Source: a virus. Taken from it: DNA of 27,909 nt. The notes beneath the pieces are model-generated. The model did no database searches. It saw nothing but the letters and a program-made list of their open reading frames with translations, and was not told the origin of the DNA. The stretch's first letter is position 1, and every line of letters starts with the position of its first letter. Positions 13,106 through 20,963 of the stretch are shown here, piece after piece. The translations under genes and the position numbers were made by a program. The DNA lies in the IMG/VR virus record IMGVR_UViG_3300042935_001072, positions 1 through 27,909 of that record. One strand, written 5' to 3'.

Positions 13106-14524
13106 TTAACAAGGGTCACCGAATACGTTAAGACAAGGCTCACTGGAAGTAAGGTTAATTGTATTTGTTCCGTTACAGACCGTAACAGAATAGAAAGCAT
13201 TGCTGAAACCGCAAGCGCCACAGGTTGGGTTAGGGAACGCATAGTACGAACCAGGGGTGCCAGTGTAGGTGTAATCTATTCCGCCCTGGCTGAAATCGCC
13301 TGTCTTGGCTGCGCTTGTGTAAGAGCCACAACCGGTACAACTGGTACAAGTTCCACCCGTGCAACTGCCGTAAGCGCCACTGCAAGCAGCGCTGTTGTCT
13401 GAGTTGCGTAGTGGACCCGGGGTGGAACTAGTAGCAGTCCTGGTCCATCTGTAGCAAAGTCTACTTCCAGTCCGGGTGGTGTTGGTTCCTGTACTTGTTC
13501 CGCAATCACAAGCAGCACAGTCGCATGCTACTGAAGCACACGTTCCTGAATCTGTATATCCACCAAAAGCCCAAGCAATACTGGCCTCGGTAGTAAGCCC
13601 GCTCGCATAGGGCCCTTGACCAACACCATTAACGCCACTGGCTCTTACTTTCCAACGGTCAGTTCTGTACTGGGTAGCCAAAGCCACAGATAGACCAGCA
13701 ACTTCCGTATATCCATTTAGAGTTCCACCAATATTGCTGTACCAAGTGGTTCCGTTGTCGTTAGTAACCTGATATCTGTATGCAGTTACGGTGGAGCCAT
13801 TAGATGCTGCTTGACTCCATGTAAACGTATCTGTTGTATCACCATGTGTTATTATTGCCGTTCCAGGAGGGCCTGGAACAGTCGCTGGAACCGCGCCTGC
13901 AGAAATAGTGGAGTACGAACTATCTCCGGCACAGTTTGTTGCTTTTACTCGGAAGTAATAAGTTGTTCCATTGGTCAGGCCATTCACTATCAACGGAGAC
14001 GATGATGATGTTGTTCCAAAAGTAGTAACAGAAGAGGCAAATGTTGAAGAAGTTGAGTACTGAACCGTGAACGTAAACGGAGGTCCGTTGCCACCAGTTC
14101 CGGCTCCGCTTGGTGCAACCCAAGACACAGAAGATTCTCCGTTTGCATTGGACGTACCCGACACACTGGTTGGAGCGTTGGGAACAGTTGCAGGAGTTAT
14201 CACTGTAGACACGCCCGAGTAAGAGCCAGTTCCGTATGTGTTGACTGCTGCTACTTTAAAATAGTACGTCGTTCCGTTAGAGAGACCAGTTACTGTTGCT
14301 CCAGTTGATGCAGATGTGCCATCCGAGAACGTGGTCCAACCACTGGTACCGTTAGTGGAGTATTGAACCACGTAGTCAGTGATTGCAGAACCACCATTGT
14401 TTGTTGGTGCGGTCCAAGAAAGAACAGACTGAGCGTTTGCGCATGTTGTAGCCGTAGGTGTTCCGGGAGTGCCTGGTACTGTGCCCAGAAAACCACTTGC
14501 TACGGTTCCTCTATGAAAAGGCAT
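13106..14524 (-). CDS. Tail protein with three FnIII domains and a Cys-rich C-terminus, copy 2
   Basis: A 472-aa protein starting at ATG 14524 in a TAATG overlap with the collagen-like gene. Three FnIII domains (for example SVLSWTAPTNNGGSAITDYV, TGLSNGTTYYFKVAAVNTYG) precede a Cys-rich module (CDCAACDCGTSTGTN, LCYRWTR, GGTCTSCTGCGSY). Its first FnIII domain and the start of its Cys module are strongly similar to copy 1 at 9416-10843, while the middle FnIII domains and last 60 residues differ more, which suggests duplication followed by divergence at the tip. The presence of two such proteins suggests two receptor-binding specificities. Confidence 0.75.
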   Translation of the reverse strand: MPFHRGTVASGFLGTVPGTPGTPTATTCANAQSVLSWTAPTNNGGSAITDYVVQYSTNGTSGWTTFSDGTSASTGATVTGLSNGTTYYFKVAAVNTYGTGSYSGVSTVITPATVPNAPTSVSGTSNANGESSVSWVAPSGAGTGGNGPPFTFTVQYSTSSTFASSVTTFGTTSSSSPLIVNGLTNGTTYYFRVKATNCAGDSSYSTISAGAVPATVPGPPGTAIITHGDTTDTFTWSQAASNGSTVTAYRYQVTNDNGTTWYSNIGGTLNGYTEVAGLSVALATQYRTDRWKVRASGVNGVGQGPYASGLTTEASIAWAFGGYTDSGTCASVACDCAACDCGTSTGTNTTRTGSRLCYRWTRTATSSTPGPLRNSDNSAACSGAYGSCTGGTCTSCTGCGSYTSAAKTGDFSQGGIDYTYTGTPGSYYAFPNPTCGACGFSNAFYSVTVCNGTNTINLTSSEPCLNVFGDPC

Positions 14525-15318
14525 TACGCGCTCAAGTCGCCAATAAGTACATAACTGTTGGTCGTGATACAGAATAATGTAGCCGAAGAATATTGAGCAC
14601 GAAGTTTTAATCCAGGAGTAGCAACTGGAACTGCAGTGCCATTAAATGTTACGTTGCCGGTTCCAAAACGAAGAAAATCAATGCTTTGTCCTGCCGTTAT
14701 GCCGATACCACTATTTACGGTGATATTAATATCTCCACTATTTGTGAGTTGAATCAACTTGCCAACGTCAGATGAAGATGGAGTGTATGTTGCACCTGAA
14801 ACAATTATTTGTGAAGTTGCCCACGTCCCTTGCGTTCCCGATGCTCCAGAAACTCCCGAGACGCCACTAACTCCAGATACTCCAGATACTCCTTGTGCTC
14901 CAGAAACTCCCGAGACGCCCGAGACTCCAGAAGCACCTTGCGGACCAGACACGGTAGAGGCAGTTCCACTTACACCAGAAACACCCGAAGCGCCCGACGG
15001 CCCTGTTGCGCCGATAACGCCAGAGACACCGCTTACACCGGAGACACCGCTAGGACCAGGAACCCCAGAAACACCCGAAACACCCGAAGCGCCCGACGGC
15101 CCTGTTGCGCCGATAACTCCGCTGACCCCCGAGATGCCTGAAATTCCGGAAACGCCCGAAACTCCACTAACCCCAGATACGCCACTGGGTCCTGTTGGAC
15201 CAACAACACCTAAAGAGTCAACATTGAGCGCCCACTTACCATCCGTGTATGTCCACGTTTTGCCGTTTACGGTGTGGTTGTCACCTGGTGCAGGTGAGTT
15301 TGGGAAATCAATAGCCAT
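14524..15318 (-). CDS. Collagen-like tail fibre protein
   Basis: A 264-aa protein with AGGGGC before ATG 15318. It starts MAIDFPNSPAPGDNHTVNGK and TWTYTDGKWALN, a standard short attachment domain of phage collagen-like fibres. Residues about 38-165 are uninterrupted Gly-X-Y triplets, mainly GVS with GAS, GPT, GPS and GAQ. The final 95 residues form a beta head domain (YTPSSSDVGKLIQLTNSGDI to YVLIGDLSA) like that of the fibre at 10843-11748. Triplets with Ser at Y and few prolines are usual in phage collagens, which form trimeric rods. Proline is almost always at the X position; one GVP triplet places it at Y. Confidence 0.8.
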   Translation of the reverse strand: MAIDFPNSPAPGDNHTVNGKTWTYTDGKWALNVDSLGVVGPTGPSGVSGVSGVSGVSGISGISGVSGVIGATGPSGASGVSGVSGVPGPSGVSGVSGVSGVIGATGPSGASGVSGVSGTASTVSGPQGASGVSGVSGVSGAQGVSGVSGVSGVSGVSGASGTQGTWATSQIIVSGATYTPSSSDVGKLIQLTNSGDINITVNSGIGITAGQSIDFLRFGTGNVTFNGTAVPVATPGLKLRAQYSSATLFCITTNSYVLIGDLSA

Positions 15319-15342
15319 ATGCCCCTATTTTACACTATGTTC

Positions 15343-16092
15343 CTATTGAGCCTTGGCCCACTGAATGACTTTTCGGCTTGTGTGCTGTGCAATGCAGTTG
15401 TCCCCAATTGAGGTGATGTCATAACCAAGCGACTCAACATAGGCAATAATCTCCTTACGCCGTTCTTGGTACCAGTCCATAATGCTCCACGTCTCAAAGA
15501 TGATGGGTGGATAATTGTTTGCCTTGAGGGTTTCTAGACCGCCCTTAATAACAGCCAACTCAAGACCCTCAACATCTATCTTGATGAGCCTGATGTTCTG
15601 AAATCCGTAATCGTCCAGTCGGTCAATCTGTATCTTTTCCAGCCTGCCCTGACTGGCGCAAACATTGTTATTCTCTTGAACGCCAGCATCCAGACTGAAA
15701 GCACCGATATTCACTTCAACGGAATAATCAGGAGTAAATATTTCAACCTCAGCCGCAGTCTCTCCGAGACCCTTGTTTGTCAAATGAACATTCTCTAGGC
15801 CATTCAAAACAACATTGGCGCACAACTGATAGAAAACTATCCTCTGTGGTTCAAAACCGTAGAACTCAATACCAGGGAATTGTTTAGCCAAAGGAACAAC
15901 ATAGGTTCCGATATTGCTGCCGATATCTAGGACTACTCCGTCCTTGTTGTCTCCGACCAGGATTGTTGAATAATATTCCAGCCATGCGTCATGACCGGCA
16001 CCTGACCGAAGCCCGTCACTGATTACGTCAGGCTTATCAAAGATAAGGAACTGGTTTCCCCTGCATTGAACTACGAGCATATTAGGCAGCAT
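15343..16092 (-). CDS. FkbM-family SAM-dependent methyltransferase
   Basis: A 249-aa protein with the SAM-binding motif VVLDIGSNIG (53-62), the acidic F-E-P segment (80-82) and the FkbM signature KIDVEGLE (171-178), followed by GGLETLKANN and IIFETW. FkbM enzymes O-methylate sugars or other hydroxyl groups. The gene ends the modification cassette and lies directly upstream of the collagen-like fibre gene, so it may methylate a hydroxyl made by the oxygenases or a sugar added by the glycosyltransferase. An alternative ATG at 16080 would remove four residues; neither start has a clear Shine-Dalgarno sequence. Confidence 0.85.
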   Translation of the reverse strand: MLPNMLVVQCRGNQFLIFDKPDVISDGLRSGAGHDAWLEYYSTILVGDNKDGVVLDIGSNIGTYVVPLAKQFPGIEFYGFEPQRIVFYQLCANVVLNGLENVHLTNKGLGETAAEVEIFTPDYSVEVNIGAFSLDAGVQENNNVCASQGRLEKIQIDRLDDYGFQNIRLIKIDVEGLELAVIKGGLETLKANNYPPIIFETWSIMDWYQERRKEIIAYVESLGYDITSIGDNCIAQHTSRKVIQWAKAQ

Positions 16093-16103
16093 AGAAATTT
16101 ATT

Positions 16104-16388
16104 CTAAACCCACCAAAAGTGTTTTAGGATAGAAAGACTGGCCAAGATAACCCAAGCCACATTGAATAGAATGATTGTAGGAAGAGTCTTTTCGGTAGAT
16201 GACCAAATCAGGGCAATGCTTGAAGCGATAGCGAAGATATAAACCCACCACCACTGGTAGCCAAGAAGCAAGCCGGGAAAGATAATGGCGATTTTGGTAG
16301 CAAAACCCCACGCCTCTACGATGTTGGGTTTAGTCCAATACCCCTTGTGAGACATTGTCTTGGTTGCTTGTATTACTTTGTTTATCAC
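16104..16388 (-). CDS. Small membrane protein, three helices
   Basis: The 94-aa frame starts at GTG 16388, three bases after the upstream stop; an internal ATG at 16355 is a possible alternative. After SHKGYWTKPNIVEAWGFATK come three hydrophobic segments (IAIIFPGLLLGYQWWWV, YIFAIASSIALIW, IILFNVAWVILASLSIL). Trp-rich loops recall the short PnuC-like protein at 2427-2657, but I see no close match. It is embedded in the modification cassette, so it could supply a membrane step such as anchoring or transport. The role is unknown. Confidence 0.55.
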   Translation of the reverse strand: MINKVIQATKTMSHKGYWTKPNIVEAWGFATKIAIIFPGLLLGYQWWWVYIFAIASSIALIWSSTEKTLPTIILFNVAWVILASLSILKHFWWV

Positions 16389-16391
16389 GTT

Positions 16392-17057
16392 CTATCTACT
16401 CATGTCATTTACGAAAGCACGGGCTTCATCGGCGCGATATTGCTCGTACTGTTTTTCAATTGATTTTTCTTCTACGACTGGTTTTTCTATTAATTTTAGA
16501 TGAGAATTTTCTTTTTTGTCATATGCATGACTGGCCCAAGGACCGTTGGCGTCAACGTAATGATAGAACCCTTGAATGTGGTACGAATCTTGAGGGACGT
16601 TAAATACGGGTCGGAAATGATTTACTTCCATTCCTTTGTACACAGCGCCGTCTCCTGGCTTCATTGCAATAGGGGTATCGCCCATAACTAGGGGCCACTC
16701 ATAGTCTTTGCCACGGTAGTTGTACTCATAGCAAACGCTTACAGATATTTCGCAAGCAGGTCGGTCTATGTGTGGAGTCAGTTCCTGACCGCGTCTATAA
16801 ACCCTGTAAAAAGAGTATGTAGGAATTAGTGATAATCCTGTAACTTCTTCTACCTTCTCTTTATAGTCAAGCAATAGGGACTCCATTAAGAAGTCTGCAT
16901 AAACAGCGTGAGCATTGATTACCTGTGCTGTATCTGGACTGAAAGAATATGCTTCTTTCAGGAGTGCGTATTTTGACACAACAGACACGACAGAGGCGTC
17001 TGCAAAATTGGGCACATAGACATAGTTGTCTGTAGAAAAGTTTTCAGACTTACTCAT
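16392..17057 (-). CDS. 2-oxoglutarate/Fe(II)-dependent oxygenase, phage type
   Basis: I start at ATG 17057, which overlaps the previous gene's stop by eight bases; the frame from 17096 lies further inside that gene. The 221-aa protein has FYRVYRRGQELTPHIDR with the metal pair H96 and D98, then CEISVSVCYEYN, WPLVMGD, and KPGDGAVYKGMEVNHFR with the distal ligand H147. The order Y-R-x-Y-x-x-G-x-E-L-x-x-H-x-D-R-x-x-C-E-I-S-V, then G-D-x-x-x-Y-x-G-x-E, is familiar from 2OG oxygenases of marine phages. Substrates are mostly unknown. It is adjacent to a second oxygenase of a different subtype. Confidence 0.8.
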   Translation of the reverse strand: MSKSENFSTDNYVYVPNFADASVVSVVSKYALLKEAYSFSPDTAQVINAHAVYADFLMESLLLDYKEKVEEVTGLSLIPTYSFYRVYRRGQELTPHIDRPACEISVSVCYEYNYRGKDYEWPLVMGDTPIAMKPGDGAVYKGMEVNHFRPVFNVPQDSYHIQGFYHYVDANGPWASHAYDKKENSHLKLIEKPVVEEKSIEKQYEQYRADEARAFVNDMSR

Positions 17058-17631
17058 AGCGCAGCCACGTGACAAGAGAGTATCTGATTCCCTCACTTAC
17101 GGGGTGAACGATATGTGGAAATGAATAGCAAGACGGAAAAAACACGACGTCGCCAGCAGACGGTTGGTACGTTATTCCTAGAGTTGGAAACTCTAGTTTT
17201 CCTCCCTCAAAGTCGTCGTTCAAAAAAGCAATCATGGACAGGACCCTGTCTTTGTGGTCACCACCACAATCAAAGTGTTGCTTATATTGTGTTCCTTTTT
17301 CATATTTTAAAATAAAATACCCTTCATCAACCAGTCCGCCCAAACTGTGGTGTTCGGCATATTCTGAAGTGGCTCCAGTAACTGCGTTAAAAACATATTC
17401 ATCAAGTTTCTGTGTACCGCCATCAATTATGATGTGGTTTGGTAAGTGTATTAACTTGTTGCTTCTGTATAGATTCTGAATATTTGGATTGTCTCTATCT
17501 TCAAAAGTGCTGGCGTATACCCAGTTTAAAGAAATGTCGCTGTCTATTGCTTTTTCTATAGAGTCAATAATAATTTTAGGTTCACTCAACAACTTGTCGT
17601 AAACCCATAACGAAGGGTGTAGTACTTGCAT
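17050..17631 (-). CDS. Prolyl-4-hydroxylase-like 2OG-Fe(II) oxygenase
   Basis: A 193-aa protein with the P4H-type core: YKQHFDCGG (H119, D121), then MIAFLNDDFEGGKLEFPTLG, AGDVVFFPS, and HIVHPVSEGIRYSLVTW with the distal His H176 and the 2OG-binding R183. The L-N-D-x-F-x-G-G-x-L-x-F-P and H-x-V-x-x-G-x-R patterns are standard for prolyl hydroxylase-type oxygenases. The start ATG 17631 overlaps the upstream stop in TAATG. Collagen-like proteins are made by the same region, so proline hydroxylation of fibres is a tempting idea, but few Y-position prolines exist in them, and other residues or small molecules are equally possible. Confidence 0.85.
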   Translation of the reverse strand: MQVLHPSLWVYDKLLSEPKIIIDSIEKAIDSDISLNWVYASTFEDRDNPNIQNLYRSNKLIHLPNHIIIDGGTQKLDEYVFNAVTGATSEYAEHHSLGGLVDEGYFILKYEKGTQYKQHFDCGGDHKDRVLSMIAFLNDDFEGGKLEFPTLGITYQPSAGDVVFFPSCYSFPHIVHPVSEGIRYSLVTWLRYE

Positions 17632-18374
17632 TATTTTTCTTTTTTGGCTAGTTCAGTATCCACTCTGTGCTTATGCCGTCTATATGGTCCTGCGGTTCCT
17701 AGTGAAGGCATGATGTATCCCGACCCAAAGCCACTGTTTGCAACATACTTAAAATAAGATTCGTCTTCAAACTCAATGGATGAAAGATTAGTGCTTCGTT
17801 TAAATGGGACTACCTGCATCATAGGAGTTCCATAAGGAATCATAAAGTCTGTATTTGCTTTTATGTTTAAAACGATATTACTTACATGATAAAAATCTGT
17901 ATGAACTATTGCTGGCAAAACATCATAGTTCTCGTTTGGTTCCCAAGACAATGGGAGTATCAATGATGACCATCCTGGAGCAGTTTCAAAACGCCACGGA
18001 CTTACAATTTTTGGGTATTGCATATTCTCTAGTTTGCGAATACCAACAACAGGACATCCTGGCGTGTCCTGAACAGGAAATCCTTGAACCGATATGTTTT
18101 CAAGTGGTGGATTCATGTTCTCCATGCGTGATTCCCAGAAACCACCTTCTGGGTTTGGTCTGAAAAATAGATTGCTCCAAAGAGGAACAGTCATTCCCGC
18201 TGAAAGATAGTCATTAACGCCTGCACACTTTTTTAAACCTGCACCGCTTGGCATTGTCTTGTACCACTTAGGCATTGTTAGTTGTGAGTTCAAATACGGA
18301 GGCATCTCCATTAGACGATTGTCTTCTGGGGTTACTCTAATATGTCCTGGCTTTACTGGTTTTTTCTTTTTCAC
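17631..18374 (-). CDS. Unknown protein of the halogenase cassette
   Basis: A 247-aa protein starting at GTG 18374, which overlaps the halogenase stop in a GTGA junction. It is basic at both ends (MKKKKPVKP; YRRHKHR near the end). The body contains LTMPKWYKTMPSG, PLWSNLFFRPNP, MQYPKIVSPWRFETAPGWSS and IPYGTPMMQVVPFKR, with many aromatics and prolines, and no transmembrane segment or Cys-rich module. The I-P-x-G-x-P-x-x-Q-V-x-P-F piece is reminiscent of a double-stranded beta-helix or dUTPase-like core, but this is weak. I believe related proteins sit beside halogenases in cyanophage genomes; I cannot verify that here. Its tight coupling to the halogenase suggests that the two work on one target. 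Confidence 0.5.
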   Translation of the reverse strand: MKKKKPVKPGHIRVTPEDNRLMEMPPYLNSQLTMPKWYKTMPSGAGLKKCAGVNDYLSAGMTVPLWSNLFFRPNPEGGFWESRMENMNPPLENISVQGFPVQDTPGCPVVGIRKLENMQYPKIVSPWRFETAPGWSSLILPLSWEPNENYDVLPAIVHTDFYHVSNIVLNIKANTDFMIPYGTPMMQVVPFKRSTNLSSIEFEDESYFKYVANSGFGSGYIMPSLGTAGPYRRHKHRVDTELAKKEK

Positions 18375-19867
18375 TGTTTATATTCCTCGTCTAGGTGACC
18401 AATCTCCAGCAATCCAATCTTGTGGTCAATCAGTTCGTGATTGTGTCTAGAGTTCCTAAAGTTGTCCATTTCCATATTGACTTTTTGCCGTAAATTTAGT
18501 CTATCAAGAGCAAGTGATGATGGCTCTTTCGGCAACAACCCCTGCCCCTGCATGACGTGAACTAAGTGAGGGACATGAAACATTAAGTTAGGTTCTTGGT
18601 ATGGGTCGTACCTGGATGGTGCTTTTTCTGACCATAAATCAATTAATTCTTCAAGTTCGTCATTTAGTGGCATTGTTGCTTGGTCTGTCCAGAATTGGGT
18701 ATCTCGTCTATCGGAAACATAGTGCAGTCTAATCATTGTAAGAATGTTTCTCATTGTTTGCGTAATTGTTTTATTGTAGGCAATTTGCATTTTTGATGAC
18801 TTTTTAGTGTATGAAGCAACGTTTTGAATAAGAACCTTTAATTGAATTAAAGTACTTCCAATACTGGTGGCTTCCAGTGGTTCAACAAACGACGAAGCAA
18901 GACCCACGGAAACACAGTTTTTTACCCACTGATTTTTTAAGAACCCTGCGTCGTATTTAAAAGTTTTAGGATTTTCTGGGACCTTATACCCGGTCATCGC
19001 TTCCGCTTCTTCAATAGCCTTGTCTGTAGAGATGTGGGCGGAAGAAAAAATGTAACCATTGCCGCGACGTTCTTGTGTTGGTATTTCAAACATCCACCCA
19101 GAAGATGCTGCTCTTGCACGAGTATATGGTCGTATTTGCCCATTAGGGTCGGACTCTGTTGGAAAAGCAATTGCCGAGTCACAAAGAAGATATGGTGAAA
19201 AAGACTCCCACTCCGTATTTCCTAGTTTTGTCATAAGTACTCTAGAAAAACCAGTAGCGTCAATCCAGAAATCAGCAGAAACAATTGATTGCTGTTCTGT
19301 TGTTACGGAAGATATTTCACCAGTTTCAGAATCAAGTTCTATTGAATCTACTTCAGCATCAATAAACTTAATCATTCTTGAAAAACACAAACCAGTTAAG
19401 TAGTCATTCAGTTTGTTGGTATCAAAATGAAACTGGTTTGTTGTCATGTGAATGTTTCGTCTACCAATCTTGTTTTGCACAAGACCAACACTTCCAGTTT
19501 GGGAAGTGATTAGTTTATTGGAATCAATAAAACCTGCATAGGTAGCATATAAGCCGTGTGCAAAGATTTCATCCACTCCGCCAATGCTATGAAAGTAGTC
19601 AGGAGTATGTGTTGTCCAATTTTCAAAACGAAGACCATACTTGTGGGTTGCACTTGTGTTTTCAATGAGTTCACTAGTTGGGATGTCGCATTGATTCATG
19701 AACTCACGCCAATGTTCTGTAGAACCTTCGCCAACGCCAATAATACCTATTTTGGAAGAGGAGATTATTGTAATTTCGGAGTTCGTAAAAGCCCGTCGCA
19801 GCATTAAGGCAGAAACTAACCCAGCGGTTCCCGAACCAACAATGCAAAACGATAAATTGTTATTCAT
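18371..19867 (-). CDS. Flavin-dependent halogenase (tryptophan-halogenase family)
   Basis: A 498-aa protein with all main motifs of the family: the FAD-binding GSGTAGL (11-17), GVGEGST (44-50), the catalytic lysine K76 in THKYGLRFENW (equivalent to PrnA K79), a W-x-x-x-I-P variant GWMFEIP (257-263) in place of W-x-W-x-I-P, and FVEPLEATS (327-335) with the conserved Glu. The usual size is about 500 aa, so it is complete. Family members use FADH2, O2 and halide to form HOX held by the lysine. A phage relative, VirX1 of a cyanophage, is known to halogenate and prefers iodide. TAGGTAAAA precedes ATG 19867. The substrate here is unknown; no flavin reductase is seen in the window. Confidence 0.85.
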   Translation of the reverse strand: MNNNLSFCIVGSGTAGLVSALMLRRAFTNSEITIISSSKIGIIGVGEGSTEHWREFMNQCDIPTSELIENTSATHKYGLRFENWTTHTPDYFHSIGGVDEIFAHGLYATYAGFIDSNKLITSQTGSVGLVQNKIGRRNIHMTTNQFHFDTNKLNDYLTGLCFSRMIKFIDAEVDSIELDSETGEISSVTTEQQSIVSADFWIDATGFSRVLMTKLGNTEWESFSPYLLCDSAIAFPTESDPNGQIRPYTRARAASSGWMFEIPTQERRGNGYIFSSAHISTDKAIEEAEAMTGYKVPENPKTFKYDAGFLKNQWVKNCVSVGLASSFVEPLEATSIGSTLIQLKVLIQNVASYTKKSSKMQIAYNKTITQTMRNILTMIRLHYVSDRRDTQFWTDQATMPLNDELEELIDLWSEKAPSRYDPYQEPNLMFHVPHLVHVMQGQGLLPKEPSSLALDRLNLRQKVNMEMDNFRNSRHNHELIDHKIGLLEIGHLDEEYKQ

Positions 19868-19873
19868 TTTTAC

Positions 19874-20953
19874 CTACGAATATGCGATGTAAGACTTGAT
19901 GTAATTAACATCAAGAATCCACTGACTCTGTGTCAAGTCGGTGAATGGCGGAATTTGCTCCAATATTTCCATAGGAGACAAGGACAACTCTATACCATGC
20001 CTAATGCAGATTTCGTATATCTTTGATTCAATGTACTGCCGTTCCGAAGAAAGTACTTCTTCTGGGACAACGGGAGGAGAAGGGTGGTTGTGCACCAAAG
20101 CATTTAATGTTCTGTATCGGTGGGTGCCCTTTATCCAGTTCAAAAAAAGTGGCCCAACACTAATTTGCTCAGTAAAACCACTGCGAGCATTTTCCTGATT
20201 ACTAAAGTAACGGTACAGGGGCATGTCTTCTTGATGCTCAGATATTTCTGCTAATACGTTTTCTGGTATTTGAAGAGTGTTGATGTAGTTTTTGCACAGT
20301 AAAGCAACCCTGTCTGTGCTATTGAATGGTTCGTCAGCAAGGGACGCCCATTCAATAATGAGTTTCATTAGACCTGTCAATGTTTTAGACATGCTTGACA
20401 CAGCAGGCCAATCCCTAAAAGAGGTCCCCAATCCAGGCACCGCACCATACACGATATTCCCAACACCAGCAGAGGCAAGCATTATCGTGGCCTTGGTAAT
20501 GTGTTTAAATAAAGAAATATCTGTTGGCGTAGGACGTACACCGTCTTCTAACAAAAGCATGGCAGGTCCGTATTTCCCTGCATCACAACGGTCAACTAAC
20601 TGAAGAGCCTCGGTTTTTACAAAAGCAGGGGTCATCACCTTAGACGGCATTATGCAATACATGTCTTGTTCTTTAATATCTTCTTTGGAAAGATGTTGCA
20701 AAATATCGTCGTAACAAATAGCGTCAATAATTGACTCTTTGTTATCACAAACTAGAACGTAATTAAAGTCCCCTGAATAAGGGTCTAGTTCTTTAAAAGC
20801 AATAATTATTTTATCCGCTGAAGTAAATACGTCATATTCGGTGTACTCAATATTCCCGCTAGGCGTCGGGGTATACAGCCTAAAATCAGTTACGCTATCA
20901 AAACTGTAGTAGCACTTATAATTTGCTGTATCTATTAGCGAAATATCGCTCAT
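19874..20953 (-). CDS. Unknown 359-aa protein at the start of the modification cassette
   Basis: This protein starts at ATG 20953 with AAAGG upstream and stops six bases before the halogenase. It begins MSDISLIDTANYKCYYSFDS and contains ATIMLASAGVGNIVYGAVPG, KTLTGLMKLIIEWASLADEP, HRYRTLNALVHNHPSPPVVP and a long amphipathic C-terminal helix region. It has no membrane anchor, Cys motif or repeat. I do not recognise a family. Because it is the first gene of a run of coupled genes and lies between a small helical protein and the halogenase, it may be a partner or substrate carrier for the enzymes; this is inference from position only. Confidence 0.55.
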   Translation of the reverse strand: MSDISLIDTANYKCYYSFDSVTDFRLYTPTPSGNIEYTEYDVFTSADKIIIAFKELDPYSGDFNYVLVCDNKESIIDAICYDDILQHLSKEDIKEQDMYCIMPSKVMTPAFVKTEALQLVDRCDAGKYGPAMLLLEDGVRPTPTDISLFKHITKATIMLASAGVGNIVYGAVPGLGTSFRDWPAVSSMSKTLTGLMKLIIEWASLADEPFNSTDRVALLCKNYINTLQIPENVLAEISEHQEDMPLYRYFSNQENARSGFTEQISVGPLFLNWIKGTHRYRTLNALVHNHPSPPVVPEEVLSSERQYIESKIYEICIRHGIELSLSPMEILEQIPPFTDLTQSQWILDVNYIKSYIAYS

Positions 20954-20963
20954 TTTTTACCTT

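Noticed and set aside
14759-15349. Long plus-strand open frame full of Pro-Glu-Thr triplets opposite the collagen-like gene
   Set aside because: It is the antisense of Gly-Val-Ser repeats; open frames arise because repeats lack stop codons in several frames. It has no start site signal and the minus-strand gene has a coherent fibre architecture.
15343-20953. Complete biosynthetic gene cluster for a halogenated natural product
   Set aside because: No NRPS, PKS, RiPP precursor, carrier protein or flavin reductase is visible; the fibre context makes a protein or surface target more likely.
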